Both the position numbers and the translations under genes were made by a program. A stretch of DNA of 32,295 nucleotides from JBBPYR01 sp038199755 (lineage in GTDB: Bacteria > Chloroflexota > Ktedonobacteria > Ktedonobacterales > Ktedonobacteraceae), in the NCBI GenBank assembly GCA_038199755.1, contig JBBPYR010000321.1, positions 1 to 32,295 of the forward strand, read 5' to 3'. This document shows, in pieces, positions 15,416-23,410 of this stretch. The notes under the pieces were generated by a model. The model made no database searches and was not told the origin of the DNA. It worked only from the letters and a program-made list of their open reading frames with translations. Positions within the stretch are counted from its first letter, which is position 1, and each line of letters opens with the position of its first letter.

Positions 15416-16050
15416 GTTTGGGCAACGGAACTTTCCGCTGAGCCGTTCTCACTTTTTGTCGTAGCTGCATTTGCAGCCTGATTTGTTGGACCATTGGCGG
15501 TGCTAGTTTGCTTCGTTTGCGTGGCGTTGGCGCGACTAGCCATTATTTTTGGCGATAAGCGCGCCATGAGATAGCTATCAATATAGTTGCCGCCACGGAA
15601 AGCACTGCAACGTATGTGTCCCTCGATCTCAAAGTCAAAATTTTTGTAGAGTCGAATGGCCCGCTCGTTGTCTATATAGACATCGAGGTGTAGACGAACG
15701 AGATTTAGCCAGTTATCCGCTAGGTCAATGGCGGTGAGCATGAGCATCTTTCCGAGCCCTTGCCCCTGGAATTTGTCATGGACCGCCATTGCGAGATCGC
15801 CAATGTGCTGTGAACGGCCCTCACCGACATACACACTCACCATGCCTACCGCCTTGCCTTGTAGCTCGGTGATAAAGGTATGGCGTCGTTTGTCGTATAT
15901 CCATTGCTCAATGATTTGGCGCCATTCCTCCAGGGTAGTTGAGGGCAAGAGGGATGTACCCCAAAGGACATTGGGCATATGTGTCAGTTCATAAATATCT
16001 TCCGTGTCGGCGACACGCAAGGGGCGGATAGTGATACGCGTTTGACCCAT
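15412..16050 (-). CDS. GNAT-family N-acetyltransferase
   Basis: GNAT enzymes move an acetyl group from acetyl-CoA to an amine. The fold is recognisable: TRITIRPLRVADTEDIYEL at the start, a beta-4 strand region HIGDLAMAVHDKFQGQGLGKMLM carrying the acetyl-CoA loop Q-G-Q-G-L-G, and LHLDVYIDNERAIRLYKNFDFEIEG, typical of the RimI/YhhY group. The substrate cannot be told from sequence. After about residue 172 comes a tail rich in Ala, Thr, Asn and Ser (about 40 residues) that looks disordered. AGGAGA lies about 8-9 nt before the ATG. It is the first gene of a minus-strand pair with the histidine kinase (4-nt overlap). Confidence 0.88.
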   Translation of the reverse strand: MGQTRITIRPLRVADTEDIYELTHMPNVLWGTSLLPSTTLEEWRQIIEQWIYDKRRHTFITELQGKAVGMVSVYVGEGRSQHIGDLAMAVHDKFQGQGLGKMLMLTAIDLADNWLNLVRLHLDVYIDNERAIRLYKNFDFEIEGHIRCSAFRGGNYIDSYLMARLSPKIMASRANATQTKQTSTANGPTNQAANAATTKSENGSAESSVAQT

Positions 16051-16082
16051 GAGGGATTTCTCCTAATTGATGACATGAAGAA

Positions 16083-16104
16083 GGGCCACCTGAAAGGGTG
16101 GCCC
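16083..16104 (-). terminator. Hairpin terminator of tRNA-Asn
   Basis: GGGCCACC (16083-16090) and GGTGGCCC (16097-16104) form an 8-bp GC-rich stem with a 6-nt loop. On the minus strand it begins 5 nt after the tRNA CCA end and is followed by TTCTTC, a weak T-rich tract. Confidence 0.65.
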
Positions 16105-16109
16105 ACAAA

Positions 16110-16184
16110 TGGCTCCCCGAACAGGATTCGAACCTGTAACCTACCGGTTAACAGCCGGCCGCTCTACCGTTGAGCTATCAGGGA
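16110..16184 (-). tRNA. tRNA-Asn (anticodon GTT)
   Basis: The 75-nt minus-strand sequence folds as a cloverleaf. The acceptor stem TCCCTGA pairs with TCGGGGA with one T-G pair, the D-arm contains TAGCTCAACGGTAGAGC, and the anticodon loop CTGTTAA gives GTT. The T-arm ACAGGTTCGAATCCTGT is perfect. Discriminator G and the CCA end are encoded. A promoter and a terminator flank it. Confidence 0.96.
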
Positions 16185-16208
16185 ATGTGTTCTCTCTAGA
16201 ACACCGTT

Positions 16209-16238
16209 AGTATATATTACCGCTTGAACCTTTGTCAA
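16209..16238 (-). promoter_or_regulatory. Promoter of tRNA-Asn
   Basis: On the minus strand TTGACA (16233-16238) and TATACT (16209-16214) are separated by 18 nt. The -10 is 24 nt from the mature tRNA 5' end. The -35 touches the hairpin that follows the MgtE-like gene. Confidence 0.75.
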
Positions 16239-16266
16239 GCCTTTTAGGAAAATTTTCTGAAAGGCT
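16238..16266 (-). terminator. Hairpin after MgtE-like gene
   Basis: AGCCTTT (16238-16244) pairs with AAAGGCT (16260-16266), and the stem continues inward with wobble pairs through the AT-rich centre. It starts 10 nt after the stop codon of the MgtE-like gene. There is no clear T-run, so termination is likely but not certain. Confidence 0.5.
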
Positions 16267-16276
16267 GATGCGGATG

Positions 16277-18211
16277 CTACGCGAGAAACCGCGCGAATAA
16301 GAGCATGGTAATACCCAGGAAAATGCTCAAACTGACCACCGCGATCACCGGATCAAGCAGTGGTGCGCTTATCAAACTGCCGCGTAACCGTAATCGCTGT
16401 AATACATTGGGCAAGACGAGTCCACACATCGAGGCGGCAAGCAAGGTGAAACCGAAACTTACGGCAATAATGATACTGACTACTAATGAATGGAATAAGA
16501 GTCCGCTCAATAAGGCAACGAGGATGCTGGAAAGAATGCCGCCAGTCGTATTCAGTTGTAGTTCGCGCAGAATACCGCTCCAGAAATCGCGTCCGTGTGT
16601 TGAACGCAAACGCCAACCAGCTACGCCAAGGGCCTGTGAGCCTGCGCTAGCACTCGTTAACAGCAACATTGGTGTAAAGCAAATCAAACTGATAAAGGCA
16701 CTATGTGATTGCACGCTCAGCCGCAAATTGGCTACCGAGGCAATCGCTGTAACCGCGCTTAATACTGGTGAGAAAACATTATAGATGAGTAACGCAAGCA
16801 GGAAACCTGCTACAAGGTTGACCGCTAACCAGGAAAAGCGTCCGGCCACGATTTTCCAGGAAAAGTGTTCCTCTTCTTGCGATTCTTCGACATCGGCACC
16901 CGCAATCTCGGAAAAGTCTTCGGCTTGCTCTTCGTGAATGACATCGATGACATCATCAACGGTAACAAGGCCAACCAGGTGATTCTCGTTATCAACAACG
17001 GGAACACCGAGCAGGTCATAACGGGCGATCAAACGTGCCACCTCTTCTTGGTCGGTGCTTGTCTGCACCTTGATAAGATCGGTATCCATCAGGGCATGTA
17101 TGCGTGTGCTCGGCTCTGCTGTCACCAGTTGGCGCAGCGAGAGGACGCCTTTAAGATGACGTTCCGCATCAGTAACGTAGAGGTAATAGATCATCTCAAG
17201 GTGTTCGGAGTGCTGACGGAGATAGGCCAAGGCATCCTCTATGGTGGCATCCTGTGAGAGTGCTAACACCTCATTGGTCATGATACCGCCAGCGGTCTCT
17301 GCCCCGTAGCGAAGCAGATCGCGAATTGGCTGTGCGTCCTTGGCTGGCATCAGGCTGAGGAGCCGCTCGGCGTCTTCATGTGACATTTCTGCAAGGATGT
17401 CGGCTGCATCATCCGGCGGCAGTTGTTCCAAAAGATCGGAGGCGCGCTCTGGGTCTAGTTCGCTCAAGACCTCGGACTGAATAGGATATTCCATCTCATT
17501 GAGGGCATCGGCGGCGGTCTCGGTATCCAGGCGTTCGAGCATCGCGCCTGCGTCTTCCACGTCCAATTGTTCCAGGATATCCGCGATATCGGCTGGATGC
17601 AGGTCGGCCAGTTTGGTGTGGCTGACATTCAAGCGCACCTGCGGTACAATGCCACCCATGCTGGCTGTTGGAGCCGCCATCACAGCAGAGAGTTGTCCGG
17701 TCTGTCCAGTGGAATTTTTGAGCATTTGAATTGGCTCAACATAGTTCCAGGTAATGGTGCGCTCATTCATTTGGATGGGAAAAACGCGTCCCAGAGACTC
17801 TATCCCCAGACGACGTAACAATCCGCTCAGGCTAATATCAACGCCTATCAGACGAGCAGTCTTCTTGATCTGCGCCAACTTCAAATCATTGACTTTGACC
17901 ACGCGGAAGCCCTGCGTATCTACAATCTGCTTATCCAGAATGTCGCGTCTCAGCAGGAGCTCATCCGGATCAGGCGTATAGGTGGCAACCTGTGCCTGCT
18001 TGACGGTTAATTGAATCTTTGGCTCTTCTATGCTATGGATATACGCCCAGGGAATGATGATATCCTGGCTTCCCAAGGAGGGATGGATGACCAGGGCGGT
18101 CACCACGGGAAAGGTTTCATGGAGGGCAACACAGACATCACGCAACACCCCCACACGGTGATTTTCGTTATCGTAGATGCTCTGGCGCAGTAGTGTACTT
18201 AAAAAAATCAT
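16277..18211 (-). CDS. MgtE-like membrane protein with PRC-barrel, MgtE-N and CBS domains
   Basis: MgtE proteins are Mg2+ channels gated by cytosolic domains. From the ATG at 18211 the 644-aa protein has a PRC-barrel-like region (about 1-100, starting MIFLSTLLRQSIYDNENHRVG), an acidic MgtE-N superhelix (about 200-300, repeats such as DLLEQLPPDDAADILAEM), two CBS motifs (about 315-435), and a membrane domain with about five hydrophobic segments (460-644). The longer frame to 18256 is disfavoured: TATACT at 18236-18241 lies inside it, and the PRC-like homology starts at 18211. AAAAGGCGG precedes that ATG. Membrane motifs are unusual. TSASAGSQALG stands where MgtE has a GGNxGxQ-type motif, and the pore Asp of the last helix appears replaced (SAPLLDPVIAVVSL). 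Ion selectivity is therefore uncertain. Confidence 0.85.
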   Translation of the reverse strand: MIFLSTLLRQSIYDNENHRVGVLRDVCVALHETFPVVTALVIHPSLGSQDIIIPWAYIHSIEEPKIQLTVKQAQVATYTPDPDELLLRRDILDKQIVDTQGFRVVKVNDLKLAQIKKTARLIGVDISLSGLLRRLGIESLGRVFPIQMNERTITWNYVEPIQMLKNSTGQTGQLSAVMAAPTASMGGIVPQVRLNVSHTKLADLHPADIADILEQLDVEDAGAMLERLDTETAADALNEMEYPIQSEVLSELDPERASDLLEQLPPDDAADILAEMSHEDAERLLSLMPAKDAQPIRDLLRYGAETAGGIMTNEVLALSQDATIEDALAYLRQHSEHLEMIYYLYVTDAERHLKGVLSLRQLVTAEPSTRIHALMDTDLIKVQTSTDQEEVARLIARYDLLGVPVVDNENHLVGLVTVDDVIDVIHEEQAEDFSEIAGADVEESQEEEHFSWKIVAGRFSWLAVNLVAGFLLALLIYNVFSPVLSAVTAIASVANLRLSVQSHSAFISLICFTPMLLLTSASAGSQALGVAGWRLRSTHGRDFWSGILRELQLNTTGGILSSILVALLSGLLFHSLVVSIIIAVSFGFTLLAASMCGLVLPNVLQRLRLRGSLISAPLLDPVIAVVSLSIFLGITMLLFARFLA

Positions 18212-18379
18212 GGTCCACCGCCTTTTAAGAGTAATAGTATAGTAAGGCTTATCCATTTGCTCGCTTTGCTATGTGCGGATAAGTCTTCCACCTGTGTGAC
18301 TTTGTAACTTGCGTTACCATGAAAACACACATAAAGACCCAGTGTTGCCCACAAGAAGGAGTAACAAGGATGACGACAC

Positions 18380-18794
18380 GTGTGACATGAGAAAAACAGG
18401 GGACGCTGTCAACGAAGAGCAGCGAAAGGAACTACTGGCAAGTGGGAGGTATTCTTACTCGACATCAACACATCTCAAGGAGAGAGGAAATGATGTGTAC
18501 TCAGCGAGTAAGGTCAGAGGAGGGCGAGAGTACACCAGGGGTGAACCAAGGCCAGAGGATCACTGATCCAACAATCTAGAACCTACACTCAATGAGGAGA
18601 AGCACTTTCCCATAAGCAGGCATGCAGAAACACGCAAGGTGACAACAGGCCTACTACGACTAGGGCCAGCGTCCATGTCCCTCACCTCCTTTGCCCAAAC
18701 AATTGTAGTCACACCACGGGCTACCCCTTCTGTGGGGTCTTGGCCTGTGTTGAGTGGAGTGGCATCACAACTGTGGGAGAAAACAAAACAATAA
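18380..18794 (+). other. Structured, probably non-coding region (possible group II intron 5' remnant)
   Basis: No recognisable gene is here, but strong complementary segments are. CTTACTCG (18454-18461) pairs with CGAGTAAG (18505-18512). Inside it ACACATC (18468-18474) pairs with GATGTGT (18492-18498). GTGTACTC (18495-18502) can instead pair with GAGTACAC (18528-18535), a mutually exclusive fold. The stretch starts GTGTG, which fits the 5' end of group II introns, but no reverse transcriptase or domain V is seen. A frame from 18387 is open to a TGA at 18564 and then to 18794; its composition does not look like a normal protein. AAGGAG (18356-18361) precedes a seven-codon mini-ORF at 18370-18390, whose TGA overlaps the ATG at 18387. 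Confidence 0.4.
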
Positions 18795-18929
18795 CACTTT
18801 CTAAATAGAGTATAGCACGCTCTGCTCTATCTAGCAAGAAAATAAGATACTTGGGTAAACGGATGATCGTATTGTGCTATATCATCCCGTGTTGTTCTTC
18901 CCTATACTACAATATCCCCTGTTAGCATC

Positions 18930-18993
18930 CAGTAGGTATGTCCCTTGTTATAGAAATTCAGTAGGTATGTCCCTTGTGGGCATCCAACGAGCG
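18930..18993 (+). repeat. Direct repeat CAGTAGGTATGTCCCTTGT plus shared tail
   Basis: The 19-nt unit occurs at 18930-18948 and 18959-18977. The second copy runs into GGGCATCCAACGAGCGAGTAGCGAGATC, given here only by position (18978-19005). A close match follows the FrnE-like gene at 27157-27182. This links it to the GGGATGCCC repeat family. Confidence 0.65.
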
Positions 18994-19323
18994 AGTAGCG
19001 AGATCGTGCAAGTATGCCATACTATTTAAGCCTTCACTTGTTATCTGTCTTTGCAGAGTATAGCTCTATCTACATCAGCATCTAGACCGAGACTGATACC
19101 TATACCTTTCTGTATACTATGACAAGGCAACCAGCGAAGCGTCTAGCGACTGGGGGCAACACAGTACCTCTCTTCAGAAGTTGCAGGGGATGTACAGGCG
19201 TCTATTTCGGTATGTACGCCACCAATAATGGCAACGGGAGGACAGGGCCAGCGGATTTTGATTGGTTTGAATACAGAGTATGAGAGGATATGCCATAATA
19301 TTTCTTGTTATAGGATTTTGGGA

Positions 19324-19367
19324 GGGATGCCCACAAGGGACACGGGGATGCCCACAAGGGGCATCCC
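19324..19367 (+). repeat. GGGATGCCCACAAGGG direct repeat with hairpin
   Basis: The 16-nt unit occurs at 19324-19339 and 19345-19360. In the second copy GGGATGCCC (19345-19353) can pair with GGGCATCCC (19359-19367). It ends 21 nt before the gpsA ATG, so it would lie in the gpsA leader if the promoter is upstream. Confidence 0.7.
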
Positions 19368-19388
19368 TACTGAGAGGAGAGAAGGTGT

Positions 19389-20399
19389 ATGGTCGCAATA
19401 GGCATAATTGGCAGCGGTGCCTGGGGTACAACCCTGGCCTTGCTTTTAGCAAAGAAAGGGTTGCACGTAACGCTATGGGAGCATCAGGCGCAACGCGCAC
19501 AAGAGATGCTGCGACAACGCGAAAATACTTTCTTCATCCCCGGCTTTCGCTTTCCCGATAGGCTCCATGTTACCGCTGAAATCGCCGAGGCCACCCGCCA
19601 AAAAGATTTGCTCGTGCTCGTCACACCATCGCAGCGTCTGCGCGACAATCTGCGCCTGCTCGCTCCCTATCTCGATAGCCATACATTACTGGTGAGTGCT
19701 AGCAAAGGCATTGAGGTGGGAACGCTCAAACGCATGACGCAAATTATTATGGATGAAATCCCCGATGCGCAAACGCGCACCGCCGCCCTCAGTGGCCCGA
19801 ATATCGCACACGAGGTCGCCGAAGGGAAACCTACCGCCGCCGTTGTTGCCGCCTATGAGAGCAGTGTGGGTGTACAAATTCGCACCCTGCTCACCAGCAG
19901 TACGTTTCGTGTCTATACCGCCGATGATGTGATTGGTGTAGAACTGAGTGGCGCGCTAAAAAATATTATCGCCATCGGCGCAGGCTTCAATGATGGCATG
20001 AATTATGGAGAGAATGCAAAAGCGGCCTTTATCACACGCGGGCTGGCAGAAATTTCGCGTCTGGGCATCGCCGCCGGTGCAAATCCCCTGACCTTTTCCG
20101 GACTAGCAGGCATTGGCGACCTTATTGCTACCTGTGCTAGCCCGCTCAGTCGTAATCAGCAATTAGGACGACGGCTCGCGAGCGGCGAAAAGCTAGCGGA
20201 TATCCTCAGTTCTACCCGCTCGGTCGCGGAGGGTGTAACTACGACACGTGCCGCACTGCAACTAGCTGCGCACTATCACGTTGAAATGCCTATCACACAA
20301 CAACTCAGCATGATCCTGTTTGAAGGGCTGGACCCGCGCAAAGCCGTGCCAGAGTTAATGATGCGTGGCCCAAAAGGTGAACTAGAAGGCATGATATAA
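19389..20399 (+). CDS. gpsA: Glycerol-3-phosphate dehydrogenase [NAD(P)+]
   Basis: GpsA reduces dihydroxyacetone phosphate to sn-glycerol 3-phosphate, the backbone for membrane phospholipids, in the cytosol. The N-terminal Rossmann motif is GSGAWGTTLALLLAKKG (residues 8-24). Family motifs follow: LVSASKGIEVGTLKRM, AALSGPNIAHEVAEGKPTA and VELSGALKNIIAIGAG with the catalytic Lys191. Substrate-binding motifs are NAKAAFITRGLAEISRLG and TFSGLAGIGDLIATC, followed by SRNQQLGRRL. The C-terminus SVAEGVTTTRAALQLA is also typical. The length of 336 aa is normal and nothing is missing. GAGAGGAGAGAAGG lies just before the ATG. It stands alone on its strand, with a repeat-rich leader upstream and a new promoter before the next gene. 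Confidence 0.96.
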   Translation: MVAIGIIGSGAWGTTLALLLAKKGLHVTLWEHQAQRAQEMLRQRENTFFIPGFRFPDRLHVTAEIAEATRQKDLLVLVTPSQRLRDNLRLLAPYLDSHTLLVSASKGIEVGTLKRMTQIIMDEIPDAQTRTAALSGPNIAHEVAEGKPTAAVVAAYESSVGVQIRTLLTSSTFRVYTADDVIGVELSGALKNIIAIGAGFNDGMNYGENAKAAFITRGLAEISRLGIAAGANPLTFSGLAGIGDLIATCASPLSRNQQLGRRLASGEKLADILSSTRSVAEGVTTTRAALQLAAHYHVEMPITQQLSMILFEGLDPRKAVPELMMRGPKGELEGMI

Positions 20400-20481
20400 A
20401 CAATGATGTAAACAAAGAAAATGGCCCCGTGGTTAGCAAAATACTCGATCTTCATTATAGCAATCTTTATAAGATTTTAAT

Positions 20482-20511
20482 TTGACCATGAGCTTGTAGC
20501 TACGATATGAT
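20482..20511 (+). promoter_or_regulatory. Candidate promoter for the HTH/GAF regulator gene
   Basis: TTGACC (20482-20487) and TATGAT (20506-20511) are separated by 18 nt, 45 nt before the ATG at 20557. Both hexamers are near consensus. Confidence 0.5.
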
Positions 20512-20556
20512 ACGAAGGGAAGATAGAACGTTACGGGCAAAAGGGGTAAAGTATTT

Positions 20557-21540
20557 ATGATGGATAGCCGGATGCAGGAACCACGGAAATGGCGTGAGGT
20601 GCTGGGGATTATAATTAGCGATCCTAAAGAGAAGTATCGACTGGCAAATGAATTGGGTGTGCGACCTTTCACATTGATGCATTGGTATTATGGGGAGTCT
20701 AGTCCAGGGCCACTAGACCTGGGGAAGCTGGTGCAGGCGTTACCACTACACTATGAAACGCTGGCACCGCTCATCGCAGAAGCACTCGAATATATGATGA
20801 CAAGTAGTTCTTATTCTCTACAAGACGATGCTATTCCACAAGAGTTTTATGAGCAGGTGAGTCGTGTGCGTATGGCGACTCCTATCTCTGTCCGCTTTTG
20901 GTCACTCTGCACGCTTATTTTGCAGCAAGGGCTTTCGCAGCTTGACCCCTCTAATCTGGGAGTAACACTACGGGTTATTCGTTGTATGCCACCGCACCGT
21001 AACGGGAAAATTCGCAGTTTACGCCAAGTAATGGGCAAAAGTACGCAATCCTGGCCTTACGACTTTGATCCGCATGCCTTGTTAATCGGCAAGGACTCGC
21101 TCATCGATAAAGCACTTGCCACGCTTGACCTGCTGGTCGCCGACCTTCCGCAAACCTCTTTTGAGTTTGCTCAGTTATCCCCCTCTATTTTAAGCATTGC
21201 CGTCTGCCCCATTGTGCAGGATGGCTGCGTAGCGGGTTGCCTGCAAGCGGAGAGTACACAACTCGATTATTTTACGCCCATCCACCTCTCCTTATTGCAC
21301 CACTACGCTGAATTGCTTGCCTCCGTCTTTGACCCGATTGATTTTTATGATGTTGGGCAGATTGAACTCCAATCCGTGCCCCCGCCCGATGTACAGCGTC
21401 ATCACCTGCCTACCTATCGGCAACGGGTGGCTACTGTGCTGAGGGACGCGATGCGTCGTGGCGAAAGCATCGATGTGGCGTATGCCGAACATGTTGTCTG
21501 GCACCAACTCGAAGAAGAATTTTTGCGCTTAATGCGCTGA
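20557..21540 (+). CDS. Putative regulator with N-terminal HTH-like and C-terminal GAF-like domains
   Basis: The first ~65 residues resemble an XRE/Cro-type helix-turn-helix used in a divergent form (WREVLGIIISDPKEKYRLANELGV, then RPFTLMHWYYGESSPGPLDLGKLVQALP). Residues about 135-265 look like a GAF sensor domain (SLIDKALATLDLLVADLP, LSIAVCPIVQDGCVAGCLQAES, FTPIHLSLLHHYAELLASVFDP). No membrane segment, kinase or cyclase motif is present. The C-terminal ~60 residues are basic/acidic helices (YRQRVATVLRDAMRRGESID). The start is the ATG at 20557, with a second ATG directly after it; AAAAGGGG lies about 12 nt upstream, slightly far. The role is inferred as a ligand-responsive DNA-binding protein, with an unknown target and ligand. 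The next gene is convergent. Confidence 0.65.
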   Translation: MMDSRMQEPRKWREVLGIIISDPKEKYRLANELGVRPFTLMHWYYGESSPGPLDLGKLVQALPLHYETLAPLIAEALEYMMTSSSYSLQDDAIPQEFYEQVSRVRMATPISVRFWSLCTLILQQGLSQLDPSNLGVTLRVIRCMPPHRNGKIRSLRQVMGKSTQSWPYDFDPHALLIGKDSLIDKALATLDLLVADLPQTSFEFAQLSPSILSIAVCPIVQDGCVAGCLQAESTQLDYFTPIHLSLLHHYAELLASVFDPIDFYDVGQIELQSVPPPDVQRHHLPTYRQRVATVLRDAMRRGESIDVAYAEHVVWHQLEEEFLRLMR

Positions 21541-21684
21541 TGTCAGGTTTGCAGCAGGGAATGTATGGTTTTCTCTCAGCGGCTGGGGGAACTGCGCTTG
21601 GCACAACAGACCTATGCTAGGGTCAGACAACTCGGCTGCTAGCAAGTATCGTTACAGATTAGGGTGAGCTTCCTGTTCCTGCTT

Positions 21685-22623
21685 TTAGCGGAACAGTTCA
21701 GTGACGGAGCGGCCATCGTGGATGCGGCTGATGGCACCAGCCAGCAGTTCGGCGACGGAGAGAACGGTAATGTTGGGCAACCGTTTGGAGTCGGCGAGCG
21801 GAATGGAGTCGGTGACGACAATTTCTTTGATCGGTGCCTTGCTCAGCCGTTCGATGGCGGTGCCGGAGAAGATGCCGTGTGTGGCGCAACAATAGACCTC
21901 GCGGGCACCCTCTTGGCGCACGAGGCGCACGGCCTGGGTGAGTGAGCCTGCGGTATCGATTTCGTCATCGACGATCAGGGCGGTGCGGTCCTTGACGTTG
22001 CCGATAATGCCCATCGCCTCGCTATGACCATTATTACCGAGGCGGCGTTTCTCCACGATCGCCAGGGGCGCGTTCAGCCTGTCTGCCAGTTGGCGTGCTT
22101 TCTTGGCGAAGCCTTCATCGGTTGAAACGATGGTCAGATCGAGTAGGTCTTTCTCGCTAAAGTAGCGTGCCAGCGTGATCTGGGCCGTGAGTTCATCGAC
22201 CGGAATGTTGAAGAAGCCTTGTATCTGGCCTGCATGCATGTCCATCGTCAGGACGCGATGCGCACCCGCCACCGTGATGCAATCGGCGATCAGGCGAGCT
22301 GTGATGGGCACACGCGGCTGATCCTTTTTGTCGGTGCGGCCATAGGCATAGTAGGGAATCACAGCGGTAATGCGGGTGGCGGAGGCACGTTTGAGGGCAT
22401 CAATCATGATCAGTAGTTCCATGATGGAGCGATTTACGGGCGCACTGAACGGCTGGATGATATAGACATCGCGCCCGCGAACGTTATCGTTAATTTTGAC
22501 GAAAATATTTTCGTTACTGAATTGAAAAACATCTGCGTCCCCCAGGGGAATGCGCAGGTGTTTGCAGATAGAAACCGCGAGTTGACGATTAGCGTTCCCG
22601 CTAAAAATGCTCAAGCCTTCCAT
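21685..22623 (-). CDS. prs: Ribose-phosphate pyrophosphokinase
   Basis: Prs makes PRPP from ribose 5-phosphate and ATP, feeding nucleotide, His and Trp synthesis. Motifs in order: SIFSGNANRQLA, RDVYIIQPFSAPVNRSIMEL, IPYYAYGRTDKKDQPRVP (ATP-binding), TMDMHAGQIQGFFNIPVDEL, the flexible-loop motif VEKRR, and the PRPP loop LIVDDEIDTAGS. The length of 312 aa is normal. Some positions differ from common class I Prs (QPFSAPVNRS rather than QPTCAPTNDN; STDEGF rather than SPDVGG), so it is a somewhat divergent member with key residues kept. AGGAGGTG precedes the ATG by about 10 nt. A minus-strand TATAAT at 22652-22657 could be its -10, though the -35 is weak. The upstream yggT transcript appears to end at the 28-bp hairpin between the genes. 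Confidence 0.93.
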   Translation of the reverse strand: MEGLSIFSGNANRQLAVSICKHLRIPLGDADVFQFSNENIFVKINDNVRGRDVYIIQPFSAPVNRSIMELLIMIDALKRASATRITAVIPYYAYGRTDKKDQPRVPITARLIADCITVAGAHRVLTMDMHAGQIQGFFNIPVDELTAQITLARYFSEKDLLDLTIVSTDEGFAKKARQLADRLNAPLAIVEKRRLGNNGHSEAMGIIGNVKDRTALIVDDEIDTAGSLTQAVRLVRQEGAREVYCCATHGIFSGTAIERLSKAPIKEIVVTDSIPLADSKRLPNITVLSVAELLAGAISRIHDGRSVTELFR

Positions 22624-22694
22624 AGAATGCGCGCACCTCCTGACACCTCAAATTATATCACATCTACTACCAGACGTAGCGTAATTGGAGAGGG

Positions 22695-22757
22695 CTAGAA
22701 AATAAACGCCATACAAACACAGCGAGTGGCTGTGTTTGTATGGCGTTTATTTTCTAG
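22695..22757. terminator. 28-bp perfect hairpin between yggT and prs
   Basis: Arms 22695-22722 and 22730-22757 are exact inverted copies around a 7-nt loop (cgagtgg). It starts 9 nt after the YggT stop codon on the minus strand and lies upstream of the likely prs promoter, which suits a terminator. As with the hairpin after ftsH, there is no T-run. Confidence 0.75.
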
Positions 22758-22765
22758 TTCTCTTA

Positions 22766-23251
22766 CTAGACTGCCACTTCCTCGGGTCCAGAGATCAGGA
22801 TACGCAGGAAACGTCGGATGGCCCAGAAGATCAGCCAGTAGATAATCATGGCGATCAGTGTGGACCATTCAAAGGCCTGGTTCTGATGTGATGGCGAATG
22901 GACGATGGTGCTAAATGGATACAGGATAATATCAGTCAAAGAATACAGAAAGCCAGCGAACAGATTGGTCGGGTCCGCACCGATCAACTTCAATATGAAG
23001 CGAATAAACAGTACCACCTCTAGTACAGAGGCAAACCATTGTAGGAAATCATTGAGTTTACCAATGGCGTAACGGAACGTCAACGTTTCTTCTTGTCGGA
23101 TCTCCGCGCTATCATCTGTGACGGTTTCGTTTGCTGGCAATGAGTCAGGTTGAGCAGCCTGCTTCATCGGTATATCTTCCAGTCCCCGACGCGGCACCAT
23201 GTCAGTTGGTCTTACGCTCGTTGGATCATTTGACATTGAATTATCGGGCAT
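22766..23251 (-). CDS. YggT-family membrane protein
   Basis: The C-terminal part resembles YggT proteins, small membrane proteins of poorly known role. Two hydrophobic segments are clear, about residues 72-92 (FLQWFASVLEVVLFIRFILK) and 128-148 (STLIAMIIYWLIFWAIRRFL). Between them is the family-like stretch FLYSLTDIILYPFSTI. The N-terminal ~65 residues are polar and probably cytosolic. The length of 161 aa is longer than single-unit YggT because of that extension. GGAGAGAG lies 5 nt before the first ATG. A good promoter is at 23325-23353. It is monocistronic, ending at the 28-bp hairpin. Confidence 0.8.
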   Translation of the reverse strand: MPDNSMSNDPTSVRPTDMVPRRGLEDIPMKQAAQPDSLPANETVTDDSAEIRQEETLTFRYAIGKLNDFLQWFASVLEVVLFIRFILKLIGADPTNLFAGFLYSLTDIILYPFSTIVHSPSHQNQAFEWSTLIAMIIYWLIFWAIRRFLRILISGPEEVAV

Positions 23252-23324
23252 CTACACTCTCTCCATGCAACTAATGAAGCTCTTTTGAGCGTCTTCAACG
23301 TGAGCAATTCGTCCCTGTGATTGG

Positions 23325-23353
23325 ATTATAACATGGAGAAAGGTACAAATCAA
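23325..23353 (-). promoter_or_regulatory. Promoter of the yggT-family gene
   Basis: On the minus strand TTGATT (23348-23353) and TATAAT (23325-23330) are separated by 17 nt, with a leader of about 65 nt to the ATG at 23251. Confidence 0.65.
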
Positions 23354-23410
23354 ACAAAATCAACATGACCTCAGCAAATCCATTGCTTATGCCGCCGATG
23401 CACCCCTATT

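Larger units (their letters stand above)
18795..19388. other. Gene-free stretch upstream of gpsA
   Basis: No convincing ORF or RNA gene was found. The stretch is AT-rich at its start and carries two sets of short repeats (18930-18993 and 19324-19367), listed separately. The gpsA ribosome site lies at its end. Confidence 0.6.

Noticed and set aside
15415..16050. Kinase plus regulator two-component operon
   Set aside because: The gene overlapping the kinase is a GNAT acetyltransferase, not a response regulator.
18212..18340. Magnesium (M-box/ykoK) riboswitch before the MgtE-like gene
   Set aside because: The likely promoter is only about 18 nt from the chosen start, and no M-box conserved segments are visible.
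18309..18566. 85-codon plus-strand ORF as a protein-coding gene
   Set aside because: No recognisable domain, composition unlike the neighbours, and it overlaps strong RNA-like stems. Kept as part of a structured region instead.
18930..19367. CRISPR array from repeated 16-19-nt units
   Set aside because: Only two copies per unit, irregular spacing, and no cas genes; these belong to dispersed repeat families.
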